46,614 nucleotides of DNA from Bacteroidota bacterium (GCA_009919265.1 RGCF01000015.1:1-46614), one strand, 5' to 3'; shown: positions 23,986 through 33,864, counted from the first letter of the stretch. The notes: generated by a model from the letters alone, not told the origin. Program-made: numbers and translations.

Positions 23986-25505
23986 CGGATTACAGTGATT
24001 CGGCGCAAGAAACAAAAAGAAAACTTGATGTAATAAGTCCTTCCTTTTGTTTGGCGAAATGGAACATGGTCAGTTTACACTTGACCAATGGTAAGACGCA
24101 CAGTTGTTACCATCCCCCGACTCATGATATTCCAACTGAAGGTCTTGCTGATAATCCAGGACTATTGCATAATACTCCCCAGAAAATCGAAGAGCGTGCG
24201 ATGATGCGAAAGGGTGAACGACCGAAGGGTTGTTCATATTGTTGGCGTATCGAAGATGCAGGACACACGAGCGATAGGCACTATCGTAGCAGTGAATGGT
24301 GGAATTCTCCTGACTTTGAGAAAATTGCCTTCAACACAGATATGGATACTTCAATAACTCCTGCGTATGTTGAGGTTAATTTTAATCAGGCATGTAATTT
24401 CAAATGCGTGTATTGCAGTCCACACTTGAGCACCACTTGGCAAGAAGAAGCAGAAAAGTATGGTGCATATATTCTAAAAGATGCAGCGCATAATCATCTA
24501 GGGGCATTAACTGAATATGGTCTGATGCCGAAGAAAATGTCACAAAAGGAAAATCCATATCTAGAAGCATTCTGGAAATGGTGGCCTGATCTGTATAAAA
24601 ATCTTAAAATTTTCCGCATGACTGGCGGCGAACCGTTAATGGATCAAAATACATTTAAAGTTTTGGATTATGCTTATGCTAATCCTAATGCAGATCTAGA
24701 ATTAAGCATAACAAGCAATCTTTGTCCGCCAAAGCAAGAATTGTTTGATAAACTGATTACTTCGATTAAAAAATTGGAAGAAATTCAAATTTGGGAAGAC
24801 CCAGATAAGTTTAATCCTAATAGCGGAAATTATTCTTATGTGGCACCTGCGATAAAACACTTCTCGTTGTTTGTTAGTTGTGATAGTTATGGCAAACAAG
24901 CAGAATATATAAGAACAGGGATGGATTTTGAGAAACTCGATCGAAACGTCAGAGAATTCTTAAAAAAGACCGACGGTACTAATATTACGTTTATTAATAC
25001 CTTTAATATACTCAGTGTCCCTAAATTAAAACAATTCCTCCAATGGATTTTAGATCTTAGAAGAGAATTTGGTTCCGAGTTGCAGGAACAGAAAATTATT
25101 ACTGTCGAAGGTCACCCTTCTGTAATTCGAAAGAAAAGACAACGTATATGGTTTGACATTCCCATTCTACATACTCCATCTTGGTTGAGCATTAAGATGC
25201 TTGCGGGAACAGAGATGGAAGCAGTCATGGAAGAATGTCTGGAGTTTATGCGCGAAAATCTGGATACTTCTGATAATGTTTGGCCTGCTGCACTTTGTTT
25301 CGAAGGATTTAGGCAATATGAAATCGATAAAGTTCAGCGTGACCTAGATATAATGAGATCGGGTAAGGCAAAGAACGAACTTGATATTGATATGGTAAGA
25401 TTCTACCAGTATGTCGACGAACTAGATCGAAGACGTGGCACTAACTTTAAAGAAACTTTTCCGGAATTAATTAATTTTTACGAGAGATGTAAATGTTCGA
25501 GTTAA
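23982..25505 (+). CDS. radical SAM protein, type A1 (507 aa)
   Basis: The radical SAM cluster motif is C138-NFK-C142-VY-C145, followed by MTGGEPL at 213-219. An extra N-terminal Cys region precedes it: Cys23 (FCLAKW), Cys42 (HSCYHPP) and Cys84/Cys87 (GCSYCWRIE), able to hold an auxiliary iron-sulfur cluster. The closest paralog is the protein at 26640. The enzyme should cleave SAM to a 5'-deoxyadenosyl radical; the substrate is unknown. It overlaps the methyltransferase by 4 nt and the next gene by 13 nt. Confidence 0.85.
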   Translation: MTDYSDSAQETKRKLDVISPSFCLAKWNMVSLHLTNGKTHSCYHPPTHDIPTEGLADNPGLLHNTPQKIEERAMMRKGERPKGCSYCWRIEDAGHTSDRHYRSSEWWNSPDFEKIAFNTDMDTSITPAYVEVNFNQACNFKCVYCSPHLSTTWQEEAEKYGAYILKDAAHNHLGALTEYGLMPKKMSQKENPYLEAFWKWWPDLYKNLKIFRMTGGEPLMDQNTFKVLDYAYANPNADLELSITSNLCPPKQELFDKLITSIKKLEEIQIWEDPDKFNPNSGNYSYVAPAIKHFSLFVSCDSYGKQAEYIRTGMDFEKLDRNVREFLKKTDGTNITFINTFNILSVPKLKQFLQWILDLRREFGSELQEQKIITVEGHPSVIRKKRQRIWFDIPILHTPSWLSIKMLAGTEMEAVMEECLEFMRENLDTSDNVWPAALCFEGFRQYEIDKVQRDLDIMRSGKAKNELDIDMVRFYQYVDELDRRRGTNFKETFPELINFYERCKCSS

Positions 25506-26647
25506 ACAGAATTGGTCTTGTCCATATAGAACTTACGAACAAATGCAATGCTGCATGTCCTTCTTGCGCAAGAAATGTTTTTGGTAAAACAATTCCTTGG
25601 TTGGTTCCGCGAGAATTATATCTTGAAGACATTAAACGAATATTTACTGACAGTTCTTTCAATAAATCATACCCAACAAGAGTAAAATATTGCGGGAATT
25701 ACGGCGATCCTTGTGTGTCAAGAGATATAATAGAAATCGTGCAGTGGTTTAAACAAACTGACAAACTTAATATGCGCGAACAAATAATCAATACTAATGG
25801 CGGAATGAAGAATCGAGAATTCTGGAAAAATCTCGCGTTAGAATTTAAAAAAGAAGATAATTGCGGGTATGTGACATTTTCTATTGATGGTCTTGAAGAT
25901 ACTAATCATCTGTATCGAAAAAATGTTAAGTGGGAAAAAGTTTGGGAAAACTTAAACACGTTTGTTGAAAATGGTGGAAATGCTACTTGGGAATTTTTGG
26001 TGTTTGGGCATAATAAGCATCAAGTAGAAGAAGCACGAAAAATAGCAGAATCGCTGGGTGTTCATTTTGATCCAAAAAGACCACTTGGATTTGATACATC
26101 AGGTCAATTAAATTCTATTGCTTCGATTCCAACTTATGATAGGCATGGAAGATATGAATATAGTTTGGTTTCAGAAAATTCTGAAATCAATGGTGTTTAT
26201 ATAGACGAATCACGAATTGGTGAGAGGCACACACCTCCAGATAAACCATATAAACGAGAATTTTTAGCAACTGACGCTGAAAAAGAATATGCGAAAAATA
26301 CAACAATAAATTGCAAGTCAATTTGTGGCACTTATGAAAAAAGTCATAATTTTTATTTGACTTCTTCGGGTCATATTTTACCTTGTTGTTTCATGCATGG
26401 TTCGTTAGAATCTTCCGCATATAATTATTCTTCGCATCAGTTACAAAATGCTGTAAATCTCGAAGATTTTAATACAGCAACAAAATCAGTAGATGAAATT
26501 CTTACCAGCGATCAAATGTTTGATACATTCTTTAAAAATATGAATTCAAAAACATTAGAGGATGGTAAATTATTATTTTGTGCAGATCATTGCGGCGAAG
26601 GCGTTCCGATGGATTTGTTGTATAAAGAAAGAGACATTAATGAGTGA
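25493..26647 (+). CDS. radical SAM protein with SPASM-like end, type B1 (384 aa)
   Basis: Cluster motif C18-NAA-C22-PS-C25 right at the N-terminus, with IELTNKCNAACPSC. The GGEP-type loop is replaced by CGNYGDP (67-73), and FSIDGLEDTNHLYRKN follows. The C-terminus has ICGTYEK, SSGHILPCCFMHG and FCADHCG, a Cys-rich SPASM-like region for auxiliary clusters. SPASM enzymes typically modify peptides. The coding sequence is AT-richer than its upstream neighbour. Overlaps the neighbours by 8-13 nt. Paralogs at 28042 and 31749. Confidence 0.85.
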   Translation: MFELNRIGLVHIELTNKCNAACPSCARNVFGKTIPWLVPRELYLEDIKRIFTDSSFNKSYPTRVKYCGNYGDPCVSRDIIEIVQWFKQTDKLNMREQIINTNGGMKNREFWKNLALEFKKEDNCGYVTFSIDGLEDTNHLYRKNVKWEKVWENLNTFVENGGNATWEFLVFGHNKHQVEEARKIAESLGVHFDPKRPLGFDTSGQLNSIASIPTYDRHGRYEYSLVSENSEINGVYIDESRIGERHTPPDKPYKREFLATDAEKEYAKNTTINCKSICGTYEKSHNFYLTSSGHILPCCFMHGSLESSAYNYSSHQLQNAVNLEDFNTATKSVDEILTSDQMFDTFFKNMNSKTLEDGKLLFCADHCGEGVPMDLLYKERDINE

Positions 26648-28049
26648 TAGGTATCTTGATAGAGTTCGCAACGTTCGTGATACTCTAAATTCAGTGGGTC
26701 ATGGGTTCTGTCTGCAGAAATGGAGGCATGAAACTTTATATTTGCACATGGGAGATAATCACAGTTGCTATCACCCTCGTCCGCAACGTATTCCTCTTGA
26801 TGAAATCACAGAGAATCCTTCGGCGCTTCACAACACAAAGTGGAAAAAACAGCAACGCAAGATTATGCTTGAAGGTGGTCGCCCAGAAGAATGTTATTAT
26901 TGTTGGAACGTAGAGAACCTTCCTGGCGAACACTTCAGCGATCGAATGTTCCACAATGCCAGCACTTGGATTGACGCAAAGGCAGAAACCGAGATGGTAA
27001 GAAACCTTCCTTGGGATCAGGATTATAATCCATATTTCTTGGAAGTAAGTTTTGGTAATGGATGTAATTTCAAGTGTGGTTATTGCTGCCCACAAGCATC
27101 TTCTCTGTGGGAACAAGAAATACGCGAGCATGGTAACTATGATATTAGTTATAATCAATACGGTATTGATTATTTGAAGAATACTAAGGTATATCGCGAC
27201 GATGAACAGAATCCATATGTTGATGCATTTTGGAAATGGTGGCCTGATCTGAAGAAAGATCTTCGCGTCCTCCGATTGACAGGCGGTGAGGCGATGATCA
27301 ACCCCAACACCATGAAACTAATGAAGATGCTGGAAGAAGGCGATGATACGCAGCACCTAGAATTGAATCTCAACAGCAATATGGGGGTAGCAAATAGTCG
27401 CGTAATTCGTATGGCGGAATCTGTAAGAAATCTACTAGATAAAAAGAAGATCAAAGACTTCAAACTTTACACTTCGCTTGAAGCGTGGGGTCCGCAAGCA
27501 GAATATATGCGCCGTGGATTAAATCAAGATTTGTGGTTGCAAAATGTTGAAACATACCTAGAAATGGTTCCCGATGCAGCAATTAGTATTATGTGCACAT
27601 ATAATATTCTATGCGTTGCATCATTTCGTCCGTTCCTGGAAAAGATTCTTGAATTGCGTAAGAAATGGAATACAAATCCATGGCAAAATAGAATTATGTT
27701 TGACACACCGTATCTCAAGGAACCTCCACATTGGATGATCAATCTTCTACCGAAAGAAGAATTTGGTAAGTATATTGATTCGGATTTGTTATTCATTCAA
27801 GATAATTTGATAACAGATGGTCTTGTCCATGGATTCCAGGAACAAGAATATGAAAAGATGAAACGTGTTCGCAACTATTTCTATCAAGGTGGTGCAAGGA
27901 TTAGCGATGAATTGATTTTAAATGGTCGCAAAGACTTTTATAAATTCTTTACGGAATACGATAACCGTTCAGTTGGACTAGGATTACTAGAACTGTTCCC
28001 GCAATACAAAGATTTTTATTATATGTGTAAGGAATTAAATAATGGTTGA
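26640..28049 (+). CDS. radical SAM protein, type A2 (469 aa)
   Basis: Start at 26640 inside the end of B1 (8-nt overlap). N-terminal Cys24 (FCLQKW), Cys43 (HSCYHPR) and Cys85/Cys88 (CYYCWNVE) mirror type A1. The cluster motif is C142-NFK-C146-GY-C149, followed by LTGGEAM in place of GGEP. The shared FWKWWPDL block just before this loop shows A1 and A2 are duplicates. Role unknown. Confidence 0.85.
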   Translation: MSDRYLDRVRNVRDTLNSVGHGFCLQKWRHETLYLHMGDNHSCYHPRPQRIPLDEITENPSALHNTKWKKQQRKIMLEGGRPEECYYCWNVENLPGEHFSDRMFHNASTWIDAKAETEMVRNLPWDQDYNPYFLEVSFGNGCNFKCGYCCPQASSLWEQEIREHGNYDISYNQYGIDYLKNTKVYRDDEQNPYVDAFWKWWPDLKKDLRVLRLTGGEAMINPNTMKLMKMLEEGDDTQHLELNLNSNMGVANSRVIRMAESVRNLLDKKKIKDFKLYTSLEAWGPQAEYMRRGLNQDLWLQNVETYLEMVPDAAISIMCTYNILCVASFRPFLEKILELRKKWNTNPWQNRIMFDTPYLKEPPHWMINLLPKEEFGKYIDSDLLFIQDNLITDGLVHGFQEQEYEKMKRVRNYFYQGGARISDELILNGRKDFYKFFTEYDNRSVGLGLLELFPQYKDFYYMCKELNNG

Positions 28050-29322
28050 ACCGTTATACGCATCGCATCTTGAATTGTCAGGCATGCACTTAGAATTGAC
28101 AACTAGATGTAATGCAGCATGTCCAATGTGCCCAAGATATATTAACAGTGGCGATTCAGTCAATCCAAGTTTACCTATGACTGAAATAACACTCGAGCAA
28201 TTTAAATCTTGGTTCTCGCCTGAATTTCTTTCGCAAATGCGTAGAATTTATGCGTGCGGCAATTATGGAGATCCGATTGCAGCAAAAGATACGTTGGATA
28301 TTTACAAGTATATTAGATCTTGTAATGACAAAGTTGGATTGGTGTTACATACAAATGGTAGTGGTAGATCTAAATCTTGGTGGGAAGAACTGGCGAAAGT
28401 TATAAATGGCGGACCTAATGGGCACAGAGATGATTATGTAATTTTTTCTGTAGATGGATTGGGAGATACAAATCATCTCTATCGAAGAAATACAAATTTC
28501 GATAAGATCTATGAAAATATGAAAGCATTTACTGCGGCCGGAGGTAAGGCACGTTGGGATTACATTGTATTTGAGCATAATGAGCATCAAGTAGAAGAAG
28601 CACGGAAGATTGCTGACGAACTTGGATTTACCTTCTTTAATGTTAAAAAAACAACCAGATGGAGTTCATATAAAGACGGTCTAGGGTATTATGATGTGTA
28701 TAAGGATGGAGAAAAGACTCATACTTTGCGTCAACCAAAGAACCCAAAATATCAACATGAAAATTCAACAGAATTTAAACGAGCGCAGCAACTAATACCG
28801 CAATTCGTTACAAATGATGAATTTGCTCGCCTGATGCCTGGAAAGGGCGCAACTTCTGATATTAGAGTTTTTGATCCAGATAGTTCTGACTATATTTCAG
28901 TAAAACATAACTCTCTTGGAATTATTTGTAGGGCGAGAAAATCCAAATACCAATCATTAAATGAAATTTTTGTTGACGGTGATGGAAATGTCTATCCGTG
29001 TTGCTTCTTGGGTGGAGAACGTTGGAGAGCAAATTCTGAAACCTGGAATCCAAATGATGCATCAGTAAAAATGATAGAATTGAATGGCGGTAATGAATCT
29101 ATTTCGTTGAAAAAACATACTATAGAAGAAATTATTGCTTCTCCATTATACCAACGTTATCTTCCTTTGAGTTTCCAGAGAGACCATCAGATGCGAAGTT
29201 ACCAATGCAGCGCATGCTGCGGTGAAGAATATAATAACCTCGATCAAGGAGAACTTGGTACCTCATCAAGATCCATTCTAAAACAAAAAGAACGAGAACA
29301 GGAAAAAAATTCTAATGGATGA
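28042..29322 (+). CDS. radical SAM protein with SPASM-like end, type B2 (426 aa)
   Basis: Cluster motif C23-NAA-C27-PM-C30, CGNYGDP loop, FSVDGLGDTNHLYRRN, and a Cys-rich end (ICRARK, GDGNVYPCCFLGG, YQCSACCGEE). Closely parallels B1 and B3 and is somewhat longer, with a charged C-terminus. It overlaps A2 by 8 nt and C1 by 8 nt. As a SPASM-type protein it may act on a peptide, but no precursor peptide is recognisable nearby. Confidence 0.85.
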   Translation: MVEPLYASHLELSGMHLELTTRCNAACPMCPRYINSGDSVNPSLPMTEITLEQFKSWFSPEFLSQMRRIYACGNYGDPIAAKDTLDIYKYIRSCNDKVGLVLHTNGSGRSKSWWEELAKVINGGPNGHRDDYVIFSVDGLGDTNHLYRRNTNFDKIYENMKAFTAAGGKARWDYIVFEHNEHQVEEARKIADELGFTFFNVKKTTRWSSYKDGLGYYDVYKDGEKTHTLRQPKNPKYQHENSTEFKRAQQLIPQFVTNDEFARLMPGKGATSDIRVFDPDSSDYISVKHNSLGIICRARKSKYQSLNEIFVDGDGNVYPCCFLGGERWRANSETWNPNDASVKMIELNGGNESISLKKHTIEEIIASPLYQRYLPLSFQRDHQMRSYQCSACCGEEYNNLDQGELGTSSRSILKQKEREQEKNSNG

Positions 29323-30520
29323 TAAAATTTGCGCATATCCTTGGGTTCTTGTTAGCGTAGGATCTATTGGTAATCTTCGACCTTGCTGTAATGCTATCAA
29401 TGCAGACATAGAAGAAATTCCAGGGAAAGTTGCAAAAATTGCAGAGAAAGAAAATTATTCTATTGATAGTTTGTTGGGAAACTACACCCATGAAGAATTA
29501 AGAAAATCTATGCTCAACAATGAAGAACACCCAATGTGTTCTCGCTGTTGGAAGATGGAAAGTGCTGGCATTCAAAGTTTTCGTCATCATGTTAACAGAC
29601 ATCATCCCGAAGCATTAAAAATGATTCGAGAACAAAGATCGGAAAAACCTCTTAGGGTGGAACGAATTGAATTTGATCTTGGTAGAAAATGTAATCTTAG
29701 ATGTAGAATGTGTTCTCCGTGGAGCAGCAGTCTAATCAGTAAAGAACTGACTGCGCATCCAGAGTCAAAGGAATATTATGGAGATTTTAATGAATTTGAT
29801 GATTGGGTAAATTTTGTTGACATTAAAGAAATTATAAAACCACATATAGATACTATTAGAGAAATCTATTTAATCGGAGGGGAACCTCTGATCATCGATG
29901 CACACGAAAAACTATTGGATTATCTGGTAGAATCTGGCGCTTCATCTAAAATCCTTTTGGTGTATAACACCAACGGTATAACATTAAAACCAAAATTCAT
30001 AGAACAGTGGAGTAAATTCAGAACTGTTCAAATGAATGTTAGTATTGATGGTATTGGAAAATATTACGATTATATAAGAAATCCTGCTAAATGGGAAACA
30101 ATCGAGAAAAATATTGACAACCTGTTGGAACAGATAAAAGATTATCCTAATATTCTGTGCGGAGTTAGTACTACATTACAGAATCTTACCGTTCCTTGTA
30201 TTTTTGATTTAATATTATGGTGCGATCGTAAAAACCTTAAAGTTAATGTTTTACCAGTAAATCATCCAACATTTTTACAACCTGATGTTATGCCAGAAGG
30301 GAAATATGATCAATTCATCGAAGAAATGAAATCTAATTTACATCATTTTAATTTAAATGATCGAACAGCAAAAGAAGTTGTGATGTATCTTGAGGGAAAT
30401 AGAAAAAACCTTGGAAACATAGAATTACAAAAAACATTTGTAAAGAAGCAAAAACTATTGGATTCGATTAGAAACCAAGATCTGTTTTCTATACATCCTT
30501 GGGTTAAAGATATTGTATGA
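29315..30520 (+). CDS. twitch-type radical SAM protein, C1 (401 aa)
   Basis: N-terminal ICAYPW (Cys6), LRPCCNA (Cys24, Cys25) and MCSRCWKMES (Cys75, Cys78) form a twitch-like auxiliary region preceding the core. Cluster motif C126-NLR-C130-RM-C133, then LIGGEPL (187-193). This is the pattern of twitch radical SAM proteins common in marine T4-like phages (recollection). AT-rich coding. Its stop overlaps the next ATG by 4 nt. Confidence 0.85.
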   Translation: MDDKICAYPWVLVSVGSIGNLRPCCNAINADIEEIPGKVAKIAEKENYSIDSLLGNYTHEELRKSMLNNEEHPMCSRCWKMESAGIQSFRHHVNRHHPEALKMIREQRSEKPLRVERIEFDLGRKCNLRCRMCSPWSSSLISKELTAHPESKEYYGDFNEFDDWVNFVDIKEIIKPHIDTIREIYLIGGEPLIIDAHEKLLDYLVESGASSKILLVYNTNGITLKPKFIEQWSKFRTVQMNVSIDGIGKYYDYIRNPAKWETIEKNIDNLLEQIKDYPNILCGVSTTLQNLTVPCIFDLILWCDRKNLKVNVLPVNHPTFLQPDVMPEGKYDQFIEEMKSNLHHFNLNDRTAKEVVMYLEGNRKNLGNIELQKTFVKKQKLLDSIRNQDLFSIHPWVKDIV

Positions 30521-31752
30521 AACTAACCTGTTTGACCGCAAAATATGGAATGGCAACTGAAGTTTCAGGTCACGCTAAGACATGTTGTCTTGCGAATCAA
30601 CAATTTGTAGATTCATCTGGAAATCCGATGACATTTGATGCGCACGGTCCAGAGGAAATATGGAAAAGCGATCATAGAAGAAAAATTCTATCGGATTTAG
30701 AAAACGGTATACAGCATCCAAATTGCACTGTTTGTTGGCAAGAAGAAGCTGTAGGAAGACCAAGTAAACGTTTGCGAGAAACTGAATACTGGGAAAAGTA
30801 TGAAACGCAAATAACAGATATAACTGGACCCGAAACTCCATTTTATCTTGATCTTAAACTGGGTAATACTTGTAATCTTAGATGTAGGACATGCAATTCC
30901 GTCAACAGCAGTTCTTGGATGACTGAAGAATATGAAGTTGAACATGCAAACACCAACTTAACAAAAAAACAATTTCTTTCTAGATTTGATATAATAAAGA
31001 ATAGTTACTCTGAAGAAAACGAAGAACTTTGGGAAACCTTAGAGGAATGGATTCCAAAATCAAAAAAGATAGATTTCTATGGTGGCGAACCATTTTTGAT
31101 TGAGAAACCATGGAAATTATTACATAAATGCGTGGAAACTGGTGTAAGCAAAGAGCAATCTTTGCATTGCAATACAAATACGACAATCATTCCATCCAAA
31201 GAACAAGAACAAGTAATTGTAAACTTTAAGGAAGTTGATCTTTCTCTAAGTATTGATGGAATCGGATCTGCTTTTGAATATATGCGATATCCTGCAAAAT
31301 GGAATGAAGTATTATCAAATATTGATTATTTCTTTGATCTAAAACGTAAACACGATAATATTAATATTACTTTTTGTTACACAATAAGCATTATGAATAT
31401 TCACCATATCGTAGAATTTGATGAATTTGTTAGATCGCGTTATGGAGAAGATGTTTCTATTTGGTATAATATGTTGTTTTGGCCAATTAAGCAGAAAATA
31501 ACAAATATACCAGAACCTCTGAAAGTTTTACTTGCAAATAAAATAACAGAGTATATCTCTAAACAATCAAAAGGTAATACTTACCTATATGATAATTTGC
31601 GTTCAGTCGTTGGATTACTTTATATCGAAAAACCAGACGAAACAAAAATTCAGGAATTCTTTAAGTATACTGACAAATATGATGCACATAGAAATCAAAA
31701 ATTTGCAAACTATTTCCCAGATTGGTTCGCTGAATTGGAACGATATAGATGA
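30517..31752 (+). CDS. twitch-type radical SAM protein, C2 (411 aa)
   Basis: N-terminal Cys5, Cys23/Cys24 (TCCLANQ) and NCTVCWQEE (Cys70, Cys73) parallel C1. Cluster motif C119-NLR-C123-RT-C126, then YGGEPF. SIDGIGSAFEYMRYPAKW is shared in kind with C1 (SIDGIGKYYDYIRNPAKW), so the two are paralogs. Overlaps both neighbours by 4 nt. Function unknown, radical chemistry likely. Confidence 0.85.
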   Translation: MKLTCLTAKYGMATEVSGHAKTCCLANQQFVDSSGNPMTFDAHGPEEIWKSDHRRKILSDLENGIQHPNCTVCWQEEAVGRPSKRLRETEYWEKYETQITDITGPETPFYLDLKLGNTCNLRCRTCNSVNSSSWMTEEYEVEHANTNLTKKQFLSRFDIIKNSYSEENEELWETLEEWIPKSKKIDFYGGEPFLIEKPWKLLHKCVETGVSKEQSLHCNTNTTIIPSKEQEQVIVNFKEVDLSLSIDGIGSAFEYMRYPAKWNEVLSNIDYFFDLKRKHDNINITFCYTISIMNIHHIVEFDEFVRSRYGEDVSIWYNMLFWPIKQKITNIPEPLKVLLANKITEYISKQSKGNTYLYDNLRSVVGLLYIEKPDETKIQEFFKYTDKYDAHRNQKFANYFPDWFAELERYR

Positions 31753-32918
31753 GTCTTGATATTCATGAATTGCACATAGAATTGAGCAGTCATTGTAATG
31801 CTGCATGTCCTGGTTGCACAAGAAATATATCTGGTGGAAAAACAAAAAACAATTTGGTATTGGCACAGGTATCTTTAGAACAATTTACAAATTGGTTCCC
31901 CGAAGAAATTTCGTCAAAGGTTAATACATGGGTTCTTTGCGGTACTAGTGGAGATCCTGCGACATGTAAAGATTTAATTGAAATCGTTGATTATATAAGA
32001 GAAACTTCGCCAAACTCGACCATTCATGTGAATACTAATGGTGGCGTGAGAAATGCTGACTTTTGGTACGAACTTGGTAAAAGATTCTCTAAAGACAAAT
32101 TTGGGCAAATAGTGTTTAGTATTGATGGATTAGAAGATACCAATCACATATACCGCAGAAATGTCAGATGGGAAAAGTTGTGGGAAAATTTTAATTCGGC
32201 AGTCCGTTCTGGTGCTAGAATTATATGGGATTATCTGGTTTTCTCCCACAATGAACATCAAATAGACATTGCGAAAGATATTTGCGATAAATTGGGGGTA
32301 CACTTAGAAATAAAAAAACCACTAGGTTTTGAAAACACAGAAAAATATCCCGTATATGACAAAGAAGGCAATTTTGAGTATTTTATACGAAAACCTTCCG
32401 AGAAATATAGTCATACATTTAATTATAATGAGGGGGAATCATTCAGCGATAAAATTGATTTAAAACAAACTGAAGAAAGATTTGAGCACGATAAAGAAGT
32501 TTTTGCTGGTAATCTACCAGAAACTCCTGAATTCAAGAAAAGATATGATACCCCAAAGGAGTATATTGATGAAATGGATTCCCGTCTAATAGAACCCAAG
32601 TGTTTTAAAGTAAACGGATCTAGGACGTTTTATGTCAATTCAACTGGAGATCTGTTTCCTTGTTGTTGGATGGATGCAGCACTCAAAAATAATTATGAGA
32701 GAATCGACCAATATCAAATAAAAAAATGGCACATGGAACAAATTAAAACTGCATGCATTAATCTAAACCAAGAAACTTTTCTGAATATAATTAATGGATC
32801 ATATTATAAAAATTTGTTCCAATCTTGGCAAAAAACAACATGTTCTGATGGAAAATTATTTGTTTGCACAAGTGCCTGTGGTAAACATAATTCAATCGAT
32901 CAAATATATTCGTCATAA
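31749..32918 (+). CDS. radical SAM protein with SPASM-like end, type B3 (389 aa)
   Basis: Cluster motif C16-NAA-C20-PG-C23, CGTSGDP loop, FSIDGLEDTNHIYRRN and a Cys-rich C-terminus (KCFKVNG, STGDLFPCCWMDA, FVCTSACGKH). The third B-type protein; very close in layout to B1. Last gene of the operon; a short AT-rich gap with a late-promoter-like motif follows, and no terminator is visible. Confidence 0.85.
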   Translation: MSLDIHELHIELSSHCNAACPGCTRNISGGKTKNNLVLAQVSLEQFTNWFPEEISSKVNTWVLCGTSGDPATCKDLIEIVDYIRETSPNSTIHVNTNGGVRNADFWYELGKRFSKDKFGQIVFSIDGLEDTNHIYRRNVRWEKLWENFNSAVRSGARIIWDYLVFSHNEHQIDIAKDICDKLGVHLEIKKPLGFENTEKYPVYDKEGNFEYFIRKPSEKYSHTFNYNEGESFSDKIDLKQTEERFEHDKEVFAGNLPETPEFKKRYDTPKEYIDEMDSRLIEPKCFKVNGSRTFYVNSTGDLFPCCWMDAALKNNYERIDQYQIKKWHMEQIKTACINLNQETFLNIINGSYYKNLFQSWQKTTCSDGKLFVCTSACGKHNSIDQIYSS

Positions 32919-32942
32919 AACCAGTGATTATATAACGACGTT

Positions 32943-32951
32943 TAATAAATA
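32943..32951 (+). promoter_or_regulatory. late-promoter-like motif
   Basis: TAATAAATA, one base from the T4 late consensus, just before ATG 32954. Weak evidence on its own. Confidence 0.35.
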
Positions 32952-32953
32952 AT

Positions 32954-33244
32954 ATGATGGCAGAGATACTCAAATTCCCAGATAAGTTTTATCAAGGAAA
33001 GAGATTATACCGAATACCGTTGTATTCGGACATGGACATTGATATTGTTCTTTTTTGTGTAAATGCATTTGGCGAAACCGAACAACGAGCAATAATAGAT
33101 GACTTGGTGAAAATGGATCCAGTAGATGTCATAAAATGTATTGACTTTGCGCTCGAATCCGAGTATATTTCTAATATGACCAAAGAACATATAACATGTA
33201 TCCGTAAGTCTATCGAAGAGATCCCAATCAAATTTGAGAACTAA
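32954..33244 (+). CDS. hypothetical protein (96 aa)
   Basis: Two adjacent ATGs (32954, 32957). The product is helical and acidic in the middle (FGETEQRAIIDDLVKMDPVDVIK), with no recognised domain. Starts 35 nt after the radical SAM operon and ends 6 nt before the next gene. Unknown function. Confidence 0.6.
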   Translation: MMAEILKFPDKFYQGKRLYRIPLYSDMDIDIVLFCVNAFGETEQRAIIDDLVKMDPVDVIKCIDFALESEYISNMTKEHITCIRKSIEEIPIKFEN

Positions 33245-33250
33245 TATATT

Positions 33251-33793
33251 ATGAATATCTTTTACCTCGACAACAAAGTCGATACGTGTGCGCAATATCA
33301 TAACGACAAACATGTCGTCAAGATGATTCTAGAATATGCACAATTACTCTCAACTGCTCATCGCGTGCTAGATGGTGTCGAATACACCGACAAGACTGCT
33401 AATGGTAGATCTATCAAGCGTTGGCGACTAGAGGATACAGCATTTGAAGCAGAACTTTACAAAGCGACGCACATCAATCACCCGAGTGCTGTATGGGTCC
33501 GTCAGTCTAACAATAATTATACTTGGCTTATGTGTCTATTCCAATCCCTACTTATGGAATATACTTATCGATATGGCAAGCACCATTCGTGCGAACGACT
33601 AGTCTATTGGTTGCGTAAACCACCAAACAATATTCCTGTCGGTTATTTTACGCAACCCACTCCTGCGATGCCTGACGAATACAAGGTTCCATGTTCCGTC
33701 CAGTCATATCGTAATTATTATGTCGGTGCAAAAAAAAGTATGGCAAAGTGGAAAAATCGTCCGATTCCAGACTGGTGGAGAGACGCAAGTTAA
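33251..33793 (+). CDS. conserved phage protein of unknown function (180 aa)
   Basis: Begins MNIFYLDNKVDTCAQYHNDK, then HVVKMILEYAQLLSTAHRVLDG, a pattern I recognise as a widespread phage protein without assigned function. The C-terminus is rich in Pro, Trp and Lys (KWKNRPIPDWW). Conserved His, Asp and Lys at the N-terminus suggest a ligand or nucleic-acid site, but I will not name an activity. Confidence 0.75.
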   Translation: MNIFYLDNKVDTCAQYHNDKHVVKMILEYAQLLSTAHRVLDGVEYTDKTANGRSIKRWRLEDTAFEAELYKATHINHPSAVWVRQSNNNYTWLMCLFQSLLMEYTYRYGKHHSCERLVYWLRKPPNNIPVGYFTQPTPAMPDEYKVPCSVQSYRNYYVGAKKSMAKWKNRPIPDWWRDAS

Positions 33794-33864
33794 TAAATAC
33801 TTGCATGAGACAAAAAAGAACGATCCCCATTCCAATTTTAGATACCGATGTCCTCGGTAATTGA
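33791..33864 (+). other. late-promoter-like motif and possible 19-codon ORF
   Basis: TAATAAATA at 33791-33799 is followed by an ATG at 33805 opening a 19-codon frame (MRQKRTIPIPILDTDVLGN) ending at 33864. No ribosome binding site is seen, so coding is doubtful. Confidence 0.25.

Noticed and set aside
23982-32918. Small precursor peptide (RiPP) between radical SAM genes
   Set aside because: All genes overlap, leaving no room, and no short Gly/Cys leader-core ORF is evident in or just before the operon.
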